Shown here: in pieces, positions 1-8,645 of the stretch
Position numbering within the stretch: the stretch's first letter is position 1
Layout: the number at the start of each line of letters is the position of its first letter
Translations under genes and position numbers: made by a program
Notes under the pieces: generated by a model
Database searches by the model: none
What the model was told of the DNA's origin: nothing
What the model saw: the letters and a program-made list of their open reading frames with translations, nothing else
Assembly (NCBI RefSeq): GCF_001898575.1
Contig: NZ_MKUD01000086.1
Location: 149,613-213,612 of the forward strand
Reading direction: 5' to 3'
From: Spirosoma sp. 48-14
Lineage (GTDB): Bacteria > Bacteroidota > Bacteroidia > Cytophagales > Spirosomataceae
DNA length: 64,000 nt

Positions 1-546
1 CGCCGGGATCAGGGCCGTGACCCGTTGCGGACACAAACACCCGAAGGTCGCCCTTTGCCGTTTGGCCAACGTCTTCGGTTTGGGGGAGGTATCAATGGCT
101 TCCGCTTCGGAAATCCATTTAGTTTGGGTGTTTCGCCAGTTATTGCCTATCAGGCTACCGAACGCATGCTGATCGGGATTGGTGGGAGCTACACTTACAC
201 GCGCTACAAGGCGTATACCAATACGGGCCAAACCGTTCCGTACCTGACCTATAACCAATATGGGGGACGGGGTTTTGTGATGTATGAGTTTATCCCGTCG
301 ATTTTACCGAATCTGTACCTGCATGGTGAAATTGAAAGTACAACCATCCAGCAGCTCGAAAACCAGACAGGAGCAAAAACAAGTGCCGCATTGACGGCTC
401 CGTTGGTAGGGGTTACGTATTCGCAACCTATTTCTCGTCGGTTTGGGGTTAACCTAACAGCGTTGTATAACCTGAATTACAACGATAATTCATTAGCCCG
501 TACCATTTACGGTAGCCCGTTTGTACTCCGGTTGTCGTTCTTTTAA
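1..546 (+). CDS. Outer-membrane beta-barrel protein, C-terminal part
   Basis: The frame is open from the first base, so this is the 3' part of a gene that starts outside the window. The visible ~181 residues alternate hydrophobic and polar residues with many Tyr, Gly and Phe and end in LRLSFF, as expected for a terminal beta strand recognised by the BAM machinery. A small outer-membrane beta-barrel (OmpA/OprB-like or PorT-like) is likely. The specific family and substrate cannot be told from this part. A 22-bp-stem hairpin follows the stop codon and separates it from the convergent oxidoreductase gene. Confidence 0.6.
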   Translation, partial: RRDQGRDPLRTQTPEGRPLPFGQRLRFGGGINGFRFGNPFSLGVSPVIAYQATERMLIGIGGSYTYTRYKAYTNTGQTVPYLTYNQYGGRGFVMYEFIPSILPNLYLHGEIESTTIQQLENQTGAKTSAALTAPLVGVTYSQPISRRFGVNLTALYNLNYNDNSLARTIYGSPFVLRLSFF

Positions 547-575
547 CGGATAAGCCTAGGCTCGTGCCGGTGCGT

Positions 576-627
576 AAAACGCTGGTCAATGATGATACGG
601 ATCCTTATCATCATTGACCAGCGTTTT
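576..627. terminator. Perfect 22-bp hairpin between convergent genes
   Basis: Arms 576-597 and 606-627 are exact inverted repeats with an 8-nt loop. AAAA at the left and TTTT at the right end give a U-tract in both directions, so this can act as a bidirectional terminator for the barrel gene and the GMC oxidoreductase. Confidence 0.8.
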
Positions 628-2263
628 AATTTTTGTCATGCAGAATTAAATCAGCCGCTTTTTCGGCAATCATAATAACAGGCGCGTTGGTGTTGCCCGA
701 CACAATTGTTGGCATAATCGACGCATCGACTACGCGTAAACCTTCCAGGCCCCGCACACGTAACTTATCGTCGACAACCGCTAATTCATCCGACCCCATT
801 TTGCAGGTGCCAACCGGATGATATACCGTTTCCATAAACGTCTGGATGTGTGCCCAGAGGGCGTCGTCGGAACTGAAATCCAGCGGAATATTGATACCCT
901 TACTGTAGGAGCCGAAGGCATCTGCCTGCATAACCTCAATCGCTTTTCGGATGCCACTGATCAGAACCAGCCGATCGGATTCTTCTGCCATGTAATTAGG
1001 TTGAATAATCGGTGCGTCGAGCGGGTTTTTCGATGATAGGCTCACATAACCACGGCTTTGGGGCTTCAATAGCGTTGGCAGCACTGTATAGCCATCTGTA
1101 AACGGGTAGGTACTTAAATCATAAAAATCTGTACTGCCGTCATTCCCGAAGTGAACAGGGGCAAAATGCAATTGCATATCTACAGCGTCGGAGGGATCTT
1201 GAGGAGACAGGTATTCGGTTTTCAGAAAAGCCACCGCTTCGAGCGGACTGCTGGTCATTGGCCCCGTGTGTTTCAGGAAAAACTGAGCAAGTCCTTTCAA
1301 TTGATTGAAAGGTTTCAGATGGAAATTGGCTGATGCTCCTTGCTGCGTACATAAACTGCTGACGCCTGTGAATAGGTGATCCTGTAAATTCTGACCAACA
1401 CCAGGGAGCTCTTTTTTTACTGGAACCCCAGCCGAACGTAGTGTATCAACTGGTCCAATGCCCGATAGCATTAACAGTTGGGGCGACTGAAAGGCACCTG
1501 CTGACAGAATAACTTCATTTCGGGCCTTAACCTGTTGCGTCTGGTTTTTTCCGGTTTTAAACTCAACTCCGATAGCTCGGTCACGCTGTATCAGAATCTG
1601 TTGGGTGTGTGCATGCGTAATGACCTTTAGGTTAGGTCGGTTCAAAATGGGCTTCAAAAAGGCTGAAGCCGTGCTGTGTCGCTGCCCATTTTTAGTCGTA
1701 AACTGAAAGAAACCCGTTCCGGTCTGTTGAGCCCCATTATAGTCTGGATTGCGTTGGATACCCACTTGTGTACAGGCTTCAACGAAGCAGCTGGCCAAGG
1801 GCGTCTGGAAACGGGTAGCGTACGTAACATTCAATGGGCCAGCATTTCCGTGATAACGCGGATCAAGTTGATCATACTGTTCATTGTGCTCCGAGCGGAT
1901 AAAGTAAGGCAAAACGTCGTCATAGCTCCAACCCTTATTGCCCAGCGAGGCCCATTCATCATAATCAAGTCGATTGCCACGAACATAAGCCATGGCATTG
2001 GTCGATGAGCAACCTCCCAGCGTTTTACCACGTGGCTGATACATTCTTCGATTATTCAACGCTTTCTGAGGTTCGGTCCAGAAGCCCCAGTCGACGGATG
2101 AACCGTGCAGTTTGGTATAGGCTGCCGGAATTCGTATCTCCAGTTTAGTATCTGGCCCACCCGCTTCCAGGAGTAGCACGGATACGGATGGATCGGCCGA
2201 CAGGCGATTGGCCAGCACACAACCTGCCGATCCGGCACCAACAATTATGTAATCGTAGGTCAT
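626..2263 (-). CDS. GMC family oxidoreductase (choline dehydrogenase-like)
   Basis: A 545-residue flavoprotein of the glucose-methanol-choline family. The N-terminal Rossmann motif GAGSAGCVLANRL (from residue 9) binds FAD. The first GMC signature appears as GGCSSTNAMAYVRG and the second as GAFQSPQLLMLSGIGP. The C-terminal region holds the family His in HPVGTCKMG and an Asn in SGNTNAP. Length matches bacterial choline/alcohol dehydrogenases. Members oxidise primary alcohols, often polyethylene glycol, choline or terpenoid alcohols; the substrate here is not determined. No signal peptide is visible, so it is probably cytoplasmic. It diverges from the SMP-30 lactonase gene across about 230 bp that must hold both promoters. 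Confidence 0.88.
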   Translation of the reverse strand: MTYDYIIVGAGSAGCVLANRLSADPSVSVLLLEAGGPDTKLEIRIPAAYTKLHGSSVDWGFWTEPQKALNNRRMYQPRGKTLGGCSSTNAMAYVRGNRLDYDEWASLGNKGWSYDDVLPYFIRSEHNEQYDQLDPRYHGNAGPLNVTYATRFQTPLASCFVEACTQVGIQRNPDYNGAQQTGTGFFQFTTKNGQRHSTASAFLKPILNRPNLKVITHAHTQQILIQRDRAIGVEFKTGKNQTQQVKARNEVILSAGAFQSPQLLMLSGIGPVDTLRSAGVPVKKELPGVGQNLQDHLFTGVSSLCTQQGASANFHLKPFNQLKGLAQFFLKHTGPMTSSPLEAVAFLKTEYLSPQDPSDAVDMQLHFAPVHFGNDGSTDFYDLSTYPFTDGYTVLPTLLKPQSRGYVSLSSKNPLDAPIIQPNYMAEESDRLVLISGIRKAIEVMQADAFGSYSKGINIPLDFSSDDALWAHIQTFMETVYHPVGTCKMGSDELAVVDDKLRVRGLEGLRVVDASIMPTIVSGNTNAPVIMIAEKAADLILHDKN

Positions 2264-2492
2264 ACCAGAATGAGAGTTATAAATAGAGAATGGTTAATTA
2301 ATTCTAAAAATAATCAAAAAAGCCAGCGAGTTTGCGGTTGTAATTAACGCAGTTTTCGAAGCACACAATAAGCTTTGTAAACAAAAACCGATCAATACTC
2401 ATTCTATTGAGTGATCAGCATTCATACACAATGTTTAATGGCTCTTGTGGCCTATTTTTTGATTAAAATTCAGTTACTCAACGACATGAAGT

Positions 2493-3296
2493 ATGGATCA
2501 GATACGTGTATTAGCAGATGGCCTGCGCTTTCCCGAGGGACCCACCTTCGATGATGCAGGCAATCTGTGGTGTGTGGAGCAAAAAGGAGAGGGGTTATTT
2601 TGTCGGTACACGAATGGTGACACCAAACGAATTAAAACGGGCGGACAACCGAATTCGCTGATTTGCAATCGGGGCGATCTTTGGTTCTGTGATTCAGGGC
2701 AAAATTCGATCAGACGCGTGCATACAGCCACCGGAACGATAGAGACAGTGATTAAAGAAATAAGCGGCCAGCCGCTTAATATGCCCAACGACTTAATTTT
2801 TGATGATCAGAATAACCTGATTATTACTTGTCCGGGCCCGTCGGAAGCGGGACAACAGGGTTATGTAGTCGTTTACTCACCAACGGGTTCAATCGAAGTT
2901 ATTGCCGAAGGGTTACTTTATCCGAACGGCGTGGTTTTTTATCCAGACAGCCAGACGCTGCTAATTGCTGAGACGCATCAGCAGCGCATTTGGGGTGGCT
3001 ATTGGGACACTTCGGACTTAAGTTGGGAGAATATTAGCGTTTGGACCACGGTTATCGATGCTCCAGCGGGAGCGGCCATTCCAGGTCCAGACGGTATGAC
3101 GGTTGGGCCAGATGGCAATTTGTATGTGGCCGTATTTGGAGCTGGTATTATACGGGTATTCTCACCGGAAGGAGCCTTTGTCCGTGATATTCAATTACCG
3201 GGTCAAAATCCCTCCAACTGCACTTACGACCCGTTGGGCGAATTGGGTCTAATTGTTACCGAAACGGAAAAAGGGCAATTGTTAAGCGTTAGGTAA
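2493..3296 (+). CDS. SMP-30/gluconolactonase family protein
   Basis: A 267-residue six-bladed beta-propeller of the SMP-30/gluconolaconase/LRE-like family. Visible features are the N-terminal LRFPEGPTFD, which carries the metal-ligand Glu, NMPNDLIFD, LYPNGVVF, and GPDGMTVGPDGNLYVAVFG with the catalytic/metal Asp. The family hydrolyses sugar lactones with Ca2+ or Zn2+. No signal peptide is present. Its position, divergent from an alcohol dehydrogenase-like GMC enzyme, would fit a sugar-alcohol or sugar oxidation step followed by lactone opening, but that link is inference. Confidence 0.85.
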   Translation: MDQIRVLADGLRFPEGPTFDDAGNLWCVEQKGEGLFCRYTNGDTKRIKTGGQPNSLICNRGDLWFCDSGQNSIRRVHTATGTIETVIKEISGQPLNMPNDLIFDDQNNLIITCPGPSEAGQQGYVVVYSPTGSIEVIAEGLLYPNGVVFYPDSQTLLIAETHQQRIWGGYWDTSDLSWENISVWTTVIDAPAGAAIPGPDGMTVGPDGNLYVAVFGAGIIRVFSPEGAFVRDIQLPGQNPSNCTYDPLGELGLIVTETEKGQLLSVR

Positions 3297-3319
3297 AGAG
3301 CAGGGAGAGTATGTCTACA

Positions 3320-3385
3320 AACAGGAAGAGGTGGAACAGTGCACTGGTAATCTAAACCAGCACGCCTATTCCACCTCTTCCTGTT
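3320..3385. terminator. 17-bp hairpin between convergent genes
   Basis: Arms 3320-3336 and 3369-3385 are an exact inverted repeat with a 32-nt loop, lying between the lactonase stop and the psd stop. It probably ends transcription from both sides. Confidence 0.65.
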
Positions 3386-3395
3386 GTAAATCGGT

Positions 3396-4058
3396 CTATT
3401 TCAATTCAGCCAACACCGTGACACCACCTCGGGTCACATCACCGATGGCTACTTTAATGTCAGCGTCCAGCGGCAGGAATACATCGACACGAGAACCAAA
3501 TTTGATAAAGCCGAACTCTTCACCCTGTTTCACAGGTTGCCCTTCTTTTACATACCAGATGATTCGTCGGGCAACCGCTCCGGCAATTTGCCGCAAAAGT
3601 ACCTGAACGCCATTGGCTGTTTCGATCACAACAGTGGTGCGTTCGTTTTCGGTGCTGGACTTAGGATGCCAGGCTACGAGGTATTTGCCTGGGAAATATT
3701 TAAAATAACGAACAATACCTGACACCGGGTTACGGTTAACGTGGACGTTCAGGGGCGACATAAAAATGGAAACCTGACGACGACGGTCGTTAAAGTACTC
3801 GCTCTCGGTTGTTTCTTCGATCACAACCACCTTGCCATCAGCTGGGGCGATGACTTGTGTATCGCCTACTGTTAATAACCGATTCGGGACCCGGAAAAAC
3901 TGTACGACCAGGATAAATAGAATCAAACTAACCAGGGCTAACAGGAGGATAGCTGTTGAGTTATCGGAGAAAAGGTAAAAATAAGCGAGCAGGTTCAGGG
4001 CCAGTAAAACCAGCCCAGTGGTAATCATGATGGTTGTTCCTTCGCGGTGTAAACGCAT
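3396..4058 (-). CDS. psd: Phosphatidylserine decarboxylase, short type
   Basis: Converts phosphatidylserine to phosphatidylethanolamine at the inner membrane. The 220-residue length matches the short, archaeal-like PSD form common in Bacteroidota. Two hydrophobic segments lie at residues 11-30 and 35-55. APADGKVV (71-78) and NVHVNR (104-109) hold the conserved Asp and His, and FGSRVD (187-192) holds the Gly188-Ser189 pair where the proenzyme self-cleaves to make the pyruvoyl group. A second in-frame ATG ten codons in (4028) begins right at the first membrane segment and may be the true start. It lies downstream of the glutamate dehydrogenase gene on the same strand, separated by an imperfect hairpin. 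Confidence 0.92.
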   Translation of the reverse strand: MRLHREGTTIMITTGLVLLALNLLAYFYLFSDNSTAILLLALVSLILFILVVQFFRVPNRLLTVGDTQVIAPADGKVVVIEETTESEYFNDRRRQVSIFMSPLNVHVNRNPVSGIVRYFKYFPGKYLVAWHPKSSTENERTTVVIETANGVQVLLRQIAGAVARRIIWYVKEGQPVKQGEEFGFIKFGSRVDVFLPLDADIKVAIGDVTRGGVTVLAELK

Positions 4059-4063
4059 AAATT

Positions 4064-4149
4064 AATGAATGAATATGTACAATGTATAATGAATAATGGT
4101 TGAATTATGTTCGGACCCCGACAAAATTATACATTGTACATCATTCATT
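4064..4149. terminator. Imperfect long hairpin between gdhA and psd
   Basis: Two arms of about 22-25 bp (4064-4088 and 4128-4149) pair except for a 3-nt bulge. They sit just past the glutamate dehydrogenase stop on the minus strand, so they may attenuate or terminate read-through into psd. Confidence 0.5.
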
Positions 4150-4159
4150 ATGCATTCCC

Positions 4160-5434
4160 TTAATATCCGCCCCGGTATTTGTAGGTGCTGGCTACTTTGT
4201 CGATGGCTACCATGTAAGCGGCTAATCGCATAGGGACCTTGAATTTTTGCGAGGTTTCGAATACCCGGTCGAAGGCATCTTTCATAGCCCGGTCGGCCCG
4301 GCGATTGATACGATCAAGCGTCCATTTATAGCCAATTCGGTTTTGTACCCATTCGAAGTAGGAAACGGTTACGCCACCGGCATTGGCCAGAATATCAGGC
4401 ACAACCAGAATGCCTTTGCTGTTAATAATTTCATCGGCACTGGCTGAAGTTGGGCCATTCGCACCTTCCACAATCATTTTGGCTTGAATCGAACCGGCAT
4501 TGTCGTCTGTAATCACATCTTCTTTGGCGGCAGGAACCAGCACATCAACGGCTAACGAGAGTAGCTCTTCATTCGTAATTTTTTCGGCTCCAGTAAATCC
4601 TTCGAGCGTGCCTTTATTCGAGTTACGATAATTGACAGCGGCCGTTATATCGATACCGCTTTTGTTATAGTAGCCCCCTGAAATATCGCTGACCGCTACC
4701 ACAGTAACGCCCCGCTCGTGCAGAAGTTCGGCGGCAAAAGACCCTACATTACCAAAACCCTGTACGGCAGATGTAGCCCGATAAGGATTCATTCGTAGTT
4801 TATCCATTGCGGCCAGGGCCGCTACGGTTACGCCCCGCCCAGTGGCTTCCGTCCGGCCCAGTGAACCACCCAAAACGAGTGGCTTACCCGTAACAACACC
4901 GTTGACAGTCATGCCTTTCGCTTTGGAGTATTCGTCCACGATCCAGGCCATTTCGCGAGGGCCAGTACCCATATCGGGGGCCGGAATGTCGCGGTCGGGA
5001 CCGATTACATCGAGCATCGCAACGGTATATTGACGGATTAAGCGCTCGATTTCGCCAGCCGACATTTCGCGTGGGTTACAGGCAATACCACCTTTAGCAC
5101 CCCCATAAGGAATATCGACAACGGCACATTTCCAGGTCATCCAGGCCGCCAGGGCACGAACTTCATCCAGATTAACGGCCGGATCGAGTCGAATACCACC
5201 TTTGGCAGGCCCAAGAATATTGGAATGAATAACCCGGTAGCCTTCGAAAACTTTAATAGCCCCGTTGTCCATCGTAACGGGTAGCCCAACAATAACCTGA
5301 CGGGCGGGAACTTTCAGGATGTCATACATCTCGTCGGAGATGCCCACCAGTTTGGCGGCAGCGTCAAAACGCGACATCATCGACTCAAGTGGATTCTCTT
5401 TATCTTTTATCGGAGCTGGTTCAATGTAGGCCAT
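4160..5434 (-). CDS. gdhA: Glu/Leu/Phe/Val dehydrogenase (glutamate dehydrogenase)
   Basis: A 424-residue hexameric-type glutamate dehydrogenase that interconverts glutamate and 2-oxoglutarate plus ammonia. The substrate domain has GPAKGGIRLDP, MTWKCAVVDIPYGGAKGGI with the catalytic Lys, and APDMGTGPREMAW. The NAD(P) domain has the Rossmann motif GFGNVGSFAAELL. The C-terminal NAGGVTVSYFEWVQN is the usual family signature. Length fits the NAD-type, clostridial/Bacillus RocG-like subgroup rather than the longer E. coli enzyme. Cofactor preference is not assigned. Confidence 0.93.
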   Translation of the reverse strand: MAYIEPAPIKDKENPLESMMSRFDAAAKLVGISDEMYDILKVPARQVIVGLPVTMDNGAIKVFEGYRVIHSNILGPAKGGIRLDPAVNLDEVRALAAWMTWKCAVVDIPYGGAKGGIACNPREMSAGEIERLIRQYTVAMLDVIGPDRDIPAPDMGTGPREMAWIVDEYSKAKGMTVNGVVTGKPLVLGGSLGRTEATGRGVTVAALAAMDKLRMNPYRATSAVQGFGNVGSFAAELLHERGVTVVAVSDISGGYYNKSGIDITAAVNYRNSNKGTLEGFTGAEKITNEELLSLAVDVLVPAAKEDVITDDNAGSIQAKMIVEGANGPTSASADEIINSKGILVVPDILANAGGVTVSYFEWVQNRIGYKWTLDRINRRADRAMKDAFDRVFETSQKFKVPMRLAAYMVAIDKVASTYKYRGGY

Positions 5435-5693
5435 GACTTTGTGTTTGCTTCCTTTTAAACAAATATGCTAATGAAGTGGTCCACAAACTTAATAAATCGT
5501 TGCTTATATTGTGAAAGGTCTATTTTTTCTAAAATTAATATAATATTAAAACGGCCGCATAATTTTCTACGTTCGCTGTCTTTATCAAAAGAGGCTATCA
5601 ATAAAGAGTATATTAACCGAATATTCATTTGTGAAATTCAGAATTCTCAATTTGATAAAATTCCTCTAAAAATAGATTATGTCGCAAGAATCG

Positions 5694-5724
5694 TTGAAAT
5701 ACCGAGTACAAACCATTAATTTTG
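5694..5724 (+). promoter_or_regulatory. Bacteroidota-type promoter for the DksA-like gene
   Basis: TTG at 5694-5696 is followed after 20 nt by TAATTTTG at 5717-5724, which matches the Bacteroidota consensus TTG-N19/21-TAnnTTTG. Transcription would start near 5731, downstream of the upstream ATG at 5679, which supports 5778 as the start of the next gene. Confidence 0.6.
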
Positions 5725-5777
5725 TGGCTGAAAAAATAAAGCACACCATCCAACGAAAGTTTAACATTGAATTAGCT

Positions 5778-6164
5778 ATGGTTCAGGAAGAAAAAAAGCG
5801 TTACTCGGAAGAAGAACTTAAGGAGTTTGAAGAGCTGATCGGGCAAAAGCTGGATGCTACTCGCAGCGAACTTAACTACATTAAGGAAACACTGAGCAAA
5901 CGGAACGATAGCGGTACGGACAATACGTCGGGGAACTCAAAACTGCTCGAAGATGGTGCCGATACTAGCGAACGTGAAAATTTAAGCCAATTGGCGGCTC
6001 GCCTGCAAAAGTTTATCCAGCAGTTGGATGCTGCAATGGTCCGTATCAAAAATGGTACCTACGGTATTTGTAAGGATACGGGCAAGTTGATTCCAAAAGA
6101 GCGGCTACGGGCAGTGCCCCATACGCAGCAAACGATTGAAGCCAAATTGCGTCAATCGCGGTAA
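5778..6164 (+). CDS. TraR/DksA family protein
   Basis: About 128 residues from the ATG at 5778. An N-terminal coiled-coil helix (KKRYSEEELKEFEELIGQKL) is followed by a linker, a second helix and the C-terminal YGICKDTGKLIPKERLRAVP. Proteins of this family act in the secondary channel of RNA polymerase with ppGpp. The usual four-Cys zinc finger is reduced to a single Cys here, a state common among Bacteroidota DksA-like proteins, so zinc binding is unlikely. An earlier in-frame ATG (5679) would lie before the predicted transcription start, so the shorter form is preferred. Confidence 0.82.
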   Translation: MVQEEKKRYSEEELKEFEELIGQKLDATRSELNYIKETLSKRNDSGTDNTSGNSKLLEDGADTSERENLSQLAARLQKFIQQLDAAMVRIKNGTYGICKDTGKLIPKERLRAVPHTQQTIEAKLRQSR

Positions 6165-6326
6165 GATGCTGTCGTATCTGAAAAATTAGGCGTCACGCCT
6201 GACTTTGTAATTGAGCCTATTGTCGGACCAGCGCTCCTGCTGATAATAGTGCACACTCGCTCTTGGCTCCTCTAAATCAGGGAGTAGGCCAGGGGATAGC
6301 TCATCAACAACGGTAAATTATTTGTG

Positions 6327-6365
6327 AACAGCTTCACACCCTGCGTGTTGAAGCTGTTTTTTTAT
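6327..6365 (+). terminator. Hairpin with T-tract
   Basis: AACAGCTTCACAC (6327-6339) pairs with GTGTTGAAGCTGTT (6345-6358) with one bulged base and runs into a T-tract. It ends the DksA-like transcript or acts as a leader terminator for the next gene. Between 6165 and 6326 I recognise nothing. Confidence 0.65.
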
Positions 6366-6437
6366 TTCCTCACTTTTTTGAAACAAATTGAGCCCATATT
6401 TGTAAATACCGCAGAAGGAAATCAATTATTTATAACC

Positions 6438-6863
6438 ATGCTGGAACATCTGGAAGAAATCCGGGAAAATATATTCCGTTATCTGGAAGCCCGAATTGAG
6501 CTGTTTACGCTGGAGAGCCGGGGCAAACTCGAAGAAGGGGTTGTTGTTGGCATTCATGGCATTGTACTCGCTCTACTTAGTACTATGACCCTTCTTTTTC
6601 TCTTTATTTTACTTGCTGCTTATTTGAATAAAGTAACCGATAGCCAATATCTGGGGTTTTTGATCGTAGCTGGTTTTTTTCTGGTACTTACCTTACTTTG
6701 GCTTTTTGCTAAAGATTTTTTTAAAGCAAAAATTCGGATAATGGCTTATAGCGCTATCAAGAAAAGTCAGGAGAAAAAAATTGAAGAGAAATCAGAAGCG
6801 ATTGAGGAACTGATGGCGCAGACCCGTTCGGCAATGAGCAATCCAGGTCCCCAATCTAACTAA
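6438..6863 (+). CDS. Phage-holin-superfamily-like two-TM membrane protein
   Basis: About 141 residues from the ATG at 6438. An amphipathic N-terminal helix (MLEHLEEIRENIFRYLEAR) precedes two membrane segments at about residues 40-65 and 75-95, then a charged, Lys/Glu-rich cytosolic helix. This layout matches the holin-X/YqjE-like superfamily of small envelope proteins found next to a partner with a long charged tail. Here it is followed after 83 bp by another single-TM protein, and in many bacteria such pairs are envelope stress or membrane-shaping genes. The function is not known. Confidence 0.6.
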   Translation: MLEHLEEIRENIFRYLEARIELFTLESRGKLEEGVVVGIHGIVLALLSTMTLLFLFILLAAYLNKVTDSQYLGFLIVAGFFLVLTLLWLFAKDFFKAKIRIMAYSAIKKSQEKKIEEKSEAIEELMAQTRSAMSNPGPQSN

Positions 6864-6946
6864 CGCATATCTATTTCAGAAAGTCTGGTAAACAGTTACT
6901 TACTAGTTCGATACGTTTGCATTCAAACGCTTTTTCTACTGTACAA

Positions 6947-7465
6947 ATGGAAGACCCTAAAGTACCATTCGCTGATACAACGGCTCGGCGGGCCGAACTG
7001 ATCGCTGCTACAGAACGGCTAAAATCGTCGATCTCAAACGGCGTCGAAACCATAAAAGATGATGCTACCGAGCTGGGCAAAACAACCTTGTTTGTCGCAG
7101 GTGCCGCTTTAGCTGTATATTTGGTCGTAAATGCCGTTCTGCCTAAATCGGATGAGTATCGCTATGCCGAAAAATATGGCGAGCCCGACGATGAGGATTA
7201 TGAAAGCGATTATGATGATGACGAATCAGACGATGTGTCGTCAAAGCATAGAGTTGTCAGGAATCTGGCACCTAAAGTGGAAAAGACGGCAGCCGTGAGT
7301 GGCTTAATTAGTGGTATCCTGACCACCGTATTAACAAATATCGCTCGCGAGCAGCTAACTGGATTTTTAGCCCGCATACGTTCAAATAATGCCATCAATC
7401 CAACTGCCGAACCAACAGACTACCACGAGCAGGCATCGACTCAGCCTGTTGACTATACTCCGTAG
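6947..7465 (+). CDS. Hypothetical single-pass membrane protein with acidic linker
   Basis: 172 residues from the ATG at 6947. A helical, charged N-terminus (about 1-45) is followed by one membrane segment (LFVAGAALAVYLVVNAVLP), then a very acidic stretch rich in Asp, Glu and Tyr, and a second hydrophobic patch containing SGLISGILTTVLTNIAREQL. A TAcgTTTG element at 6912-6919 may be the -7 box. It probably works with the preceding two-TM protein. I do not recognise the family. Confidence 0.6.
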   Translation: MEDPKVPFADTTARRAELIAATERLKSSISNGVETIKDDATELGKTTLFVAGAALAVYLVVNAVLPKSDEYRYAEKYGEPDDEDYESDYDDDESDDVSSKHRVVRNLAPKVEKTAAVSGLISGILTTVLTNIAREQLTGFLARIRSNNAINPTAEPTDYHEQASTQPVDYTP

Positions 7466-8198
7466 TAATCGGCTGTCTGGTCGGAAAGCTATTGCCGTCC
7501 TGCTCGATCCCGATAAACTTGAGCAGGACGGTCTGATAAATTTACTCAACCGCACCGTTGAGCATCCCATTGATTTTTTTCTGGTAGGGGGGAGTCTGGT
7601 GACTAACTATGTACACAAAGAGGTCATTGCCACCATCAGGCGTCATACAGCTATTCCGATTATTCTCTTTCCGGGTAATCCACTTCACATTGAGCCGTCG
7701 GCCGACGCCATTTTATTTTTGTCGCTGATTTCGGGCCGTAATCCTGAGTTTTTGATAGGCCAACACGTTATTGCTGCTCCTCTGCTGAAAAGAAGCGGCC
7801 TGGAAATTTTACCTACAGGCTATATGCTGGTTGACAGCGGTACGCAAACAACCGTTTCGTACATTAGTAACACAATGCCATTGCCGCATGATAAGCCAGG
7901 GGTGGCAGCTTGCACAGCTATGGCTGGCGAAATGCTGGGTTTGCAGTTGATGTATCTGGATGCGGGCAGTGGTGCACGCCGGCCTGTATCGCCCGATATG
8001 ATCGCGGCTGTTCGCGCGGCTGTCGATCTGCCCGTCATTGTCGGTGGCGGAATTAACTCGGGAGAAAAAGCCTACGAAGCCTTAAAAGCGGGCGCTGATC
8101 TGATTGTGGTTGGAAATGGTATCGAGCAAGATCCTGATCTGCTGCCTCAATTATCGACCGTTGTTCAGGAGTTTAATCAATCTGTTGTCCGCGCTTAA
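7389..8198 (+). CDS. Geranylgeranylglyceryl phosphate synthase family (PcrB/GGGPS group II)
   Basis: A TIM-barrel prenyltransferase homologue. Signature pieces are AVLLDPDKL, FLVGGSLVTN, ILFPGNPLHI, LPTGYMLVD, YLDAGSGA and PVIVGGGINSGEKA, which bind glycerol-1-phosphate and the prenyl diphosphate. The family makes the first ether bond of archaeal lipids, and Bacteroidota carry homologues shown in some species to be active GGGPS enzymes, with an uncertain role. The ATG at 7389 would overlap the upstream gene by 77 bp. Family-like sequence begins about residue 28, so a TTG at 7449 is an alternative start. It is followed after 3 bp by the TonB-domain gene, which suggests co-transcription. Confidence 0.85.
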   Translation: MPSIQLPNQQTTTSRHRLSLLTILRSNRLSGRKAIAVLLDPDKLEQDGLINLLNRTVEHPIDFFLVGGSLVTNYVHKEVIATIRRHTAIPIILFPGNPLHIEPSADAILFLSLISGRNPEFLIGQHVIAAPLLKRSGLEILPTGYMLVDSGTQTTVSYISNTMPLPHDKPGVAACTAMAGEMLGLQLMYLDAGSGARRPVSPDMIAAVRAAVDLPVIVGGGINSGEKAYEALKAGADLIVVGNGIEQDPDLLPQLSTVVQEFNQSVVRA

Positions 8199-8201
8199 CT
8201 T

Positions 8202-8645
8202 ATGAAACGGTTTTCTTTTTTGACACGCTGCCTGGTCGCATCTATTAGTCTCGGATTGGCCGCTGGAGTCAGCGTAGTGGCGCAGCCTCAGGCTAAAATT
8301 GATAAAGTTTACACCGTAGCCGAGCAGCAACCTGAATTTCCGGGAGGTACTGTGGCGTTGAGCCGTTACCTGGCGGAAAACATAGTAGTGCCAAACGCCT
8401 TAGTTCGGAAACGATACGAAACTGGACCAGTAGCTGCGAAATTCATTATCGATGAACTTGGCTATATCCATGATGTACGGGTACAGGTGAAGCCACTCGA
8501 CAAAAAGGGTAGAAAGGGTATGGAAGCATTTATGGCTAACATCATCGCAGCCGTCGAAAAGATGCCCCGCTGGACACCCGGCGAAGTTGGAGGAAGACCC
8601 GTTCCTGTCTATTACACGCTGCCTATCGAAATCACAATGCAATAA
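8202..8645 (+). CDS. Exported protein with TonB C-terminal domain
   Basis: 147 residues. A signal peptide (about 1-28, ending at VVAQPQ) leads directly into a TonB C-terminal-like fold: QPEFPGGTVALSRYL, a VAAKFIIDELGYIHDVRV strand pair, and MPRWTPGEVGGRPVPV. It has no membrane anchor kept after cleavage and no proline-rich spacer, so it is not a normal energy transducer. Stand-alone TonB-C proteins of this kind are frequent in Bacteroidota. The periplasmic role is unknown. It starts 3 bp after the GGGPS-like gene. Confidence 0.75.
   Translation: MKRFSFLTRCLVASISLGLAAGVSVVAQPQAKIDKVYTVAEQQPEFPGGTVALSRYLAENIVVPNALVRKRYETGPVAAKFIIDELGYIHDVRVQVKPLDKKGRKGMEAFMANIIAAVEKMPRWTPGEVGGRPVPVYYTLPIEITMQ

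Noticed and set aside
5465-5719. 84-residue open frame in the gap between gdhA and the DksA-like gene
   Set aside because: It covers the mapped TTG-N20-TAATTTTG promoter, is AT-driven in composition and has no recognisable feature.
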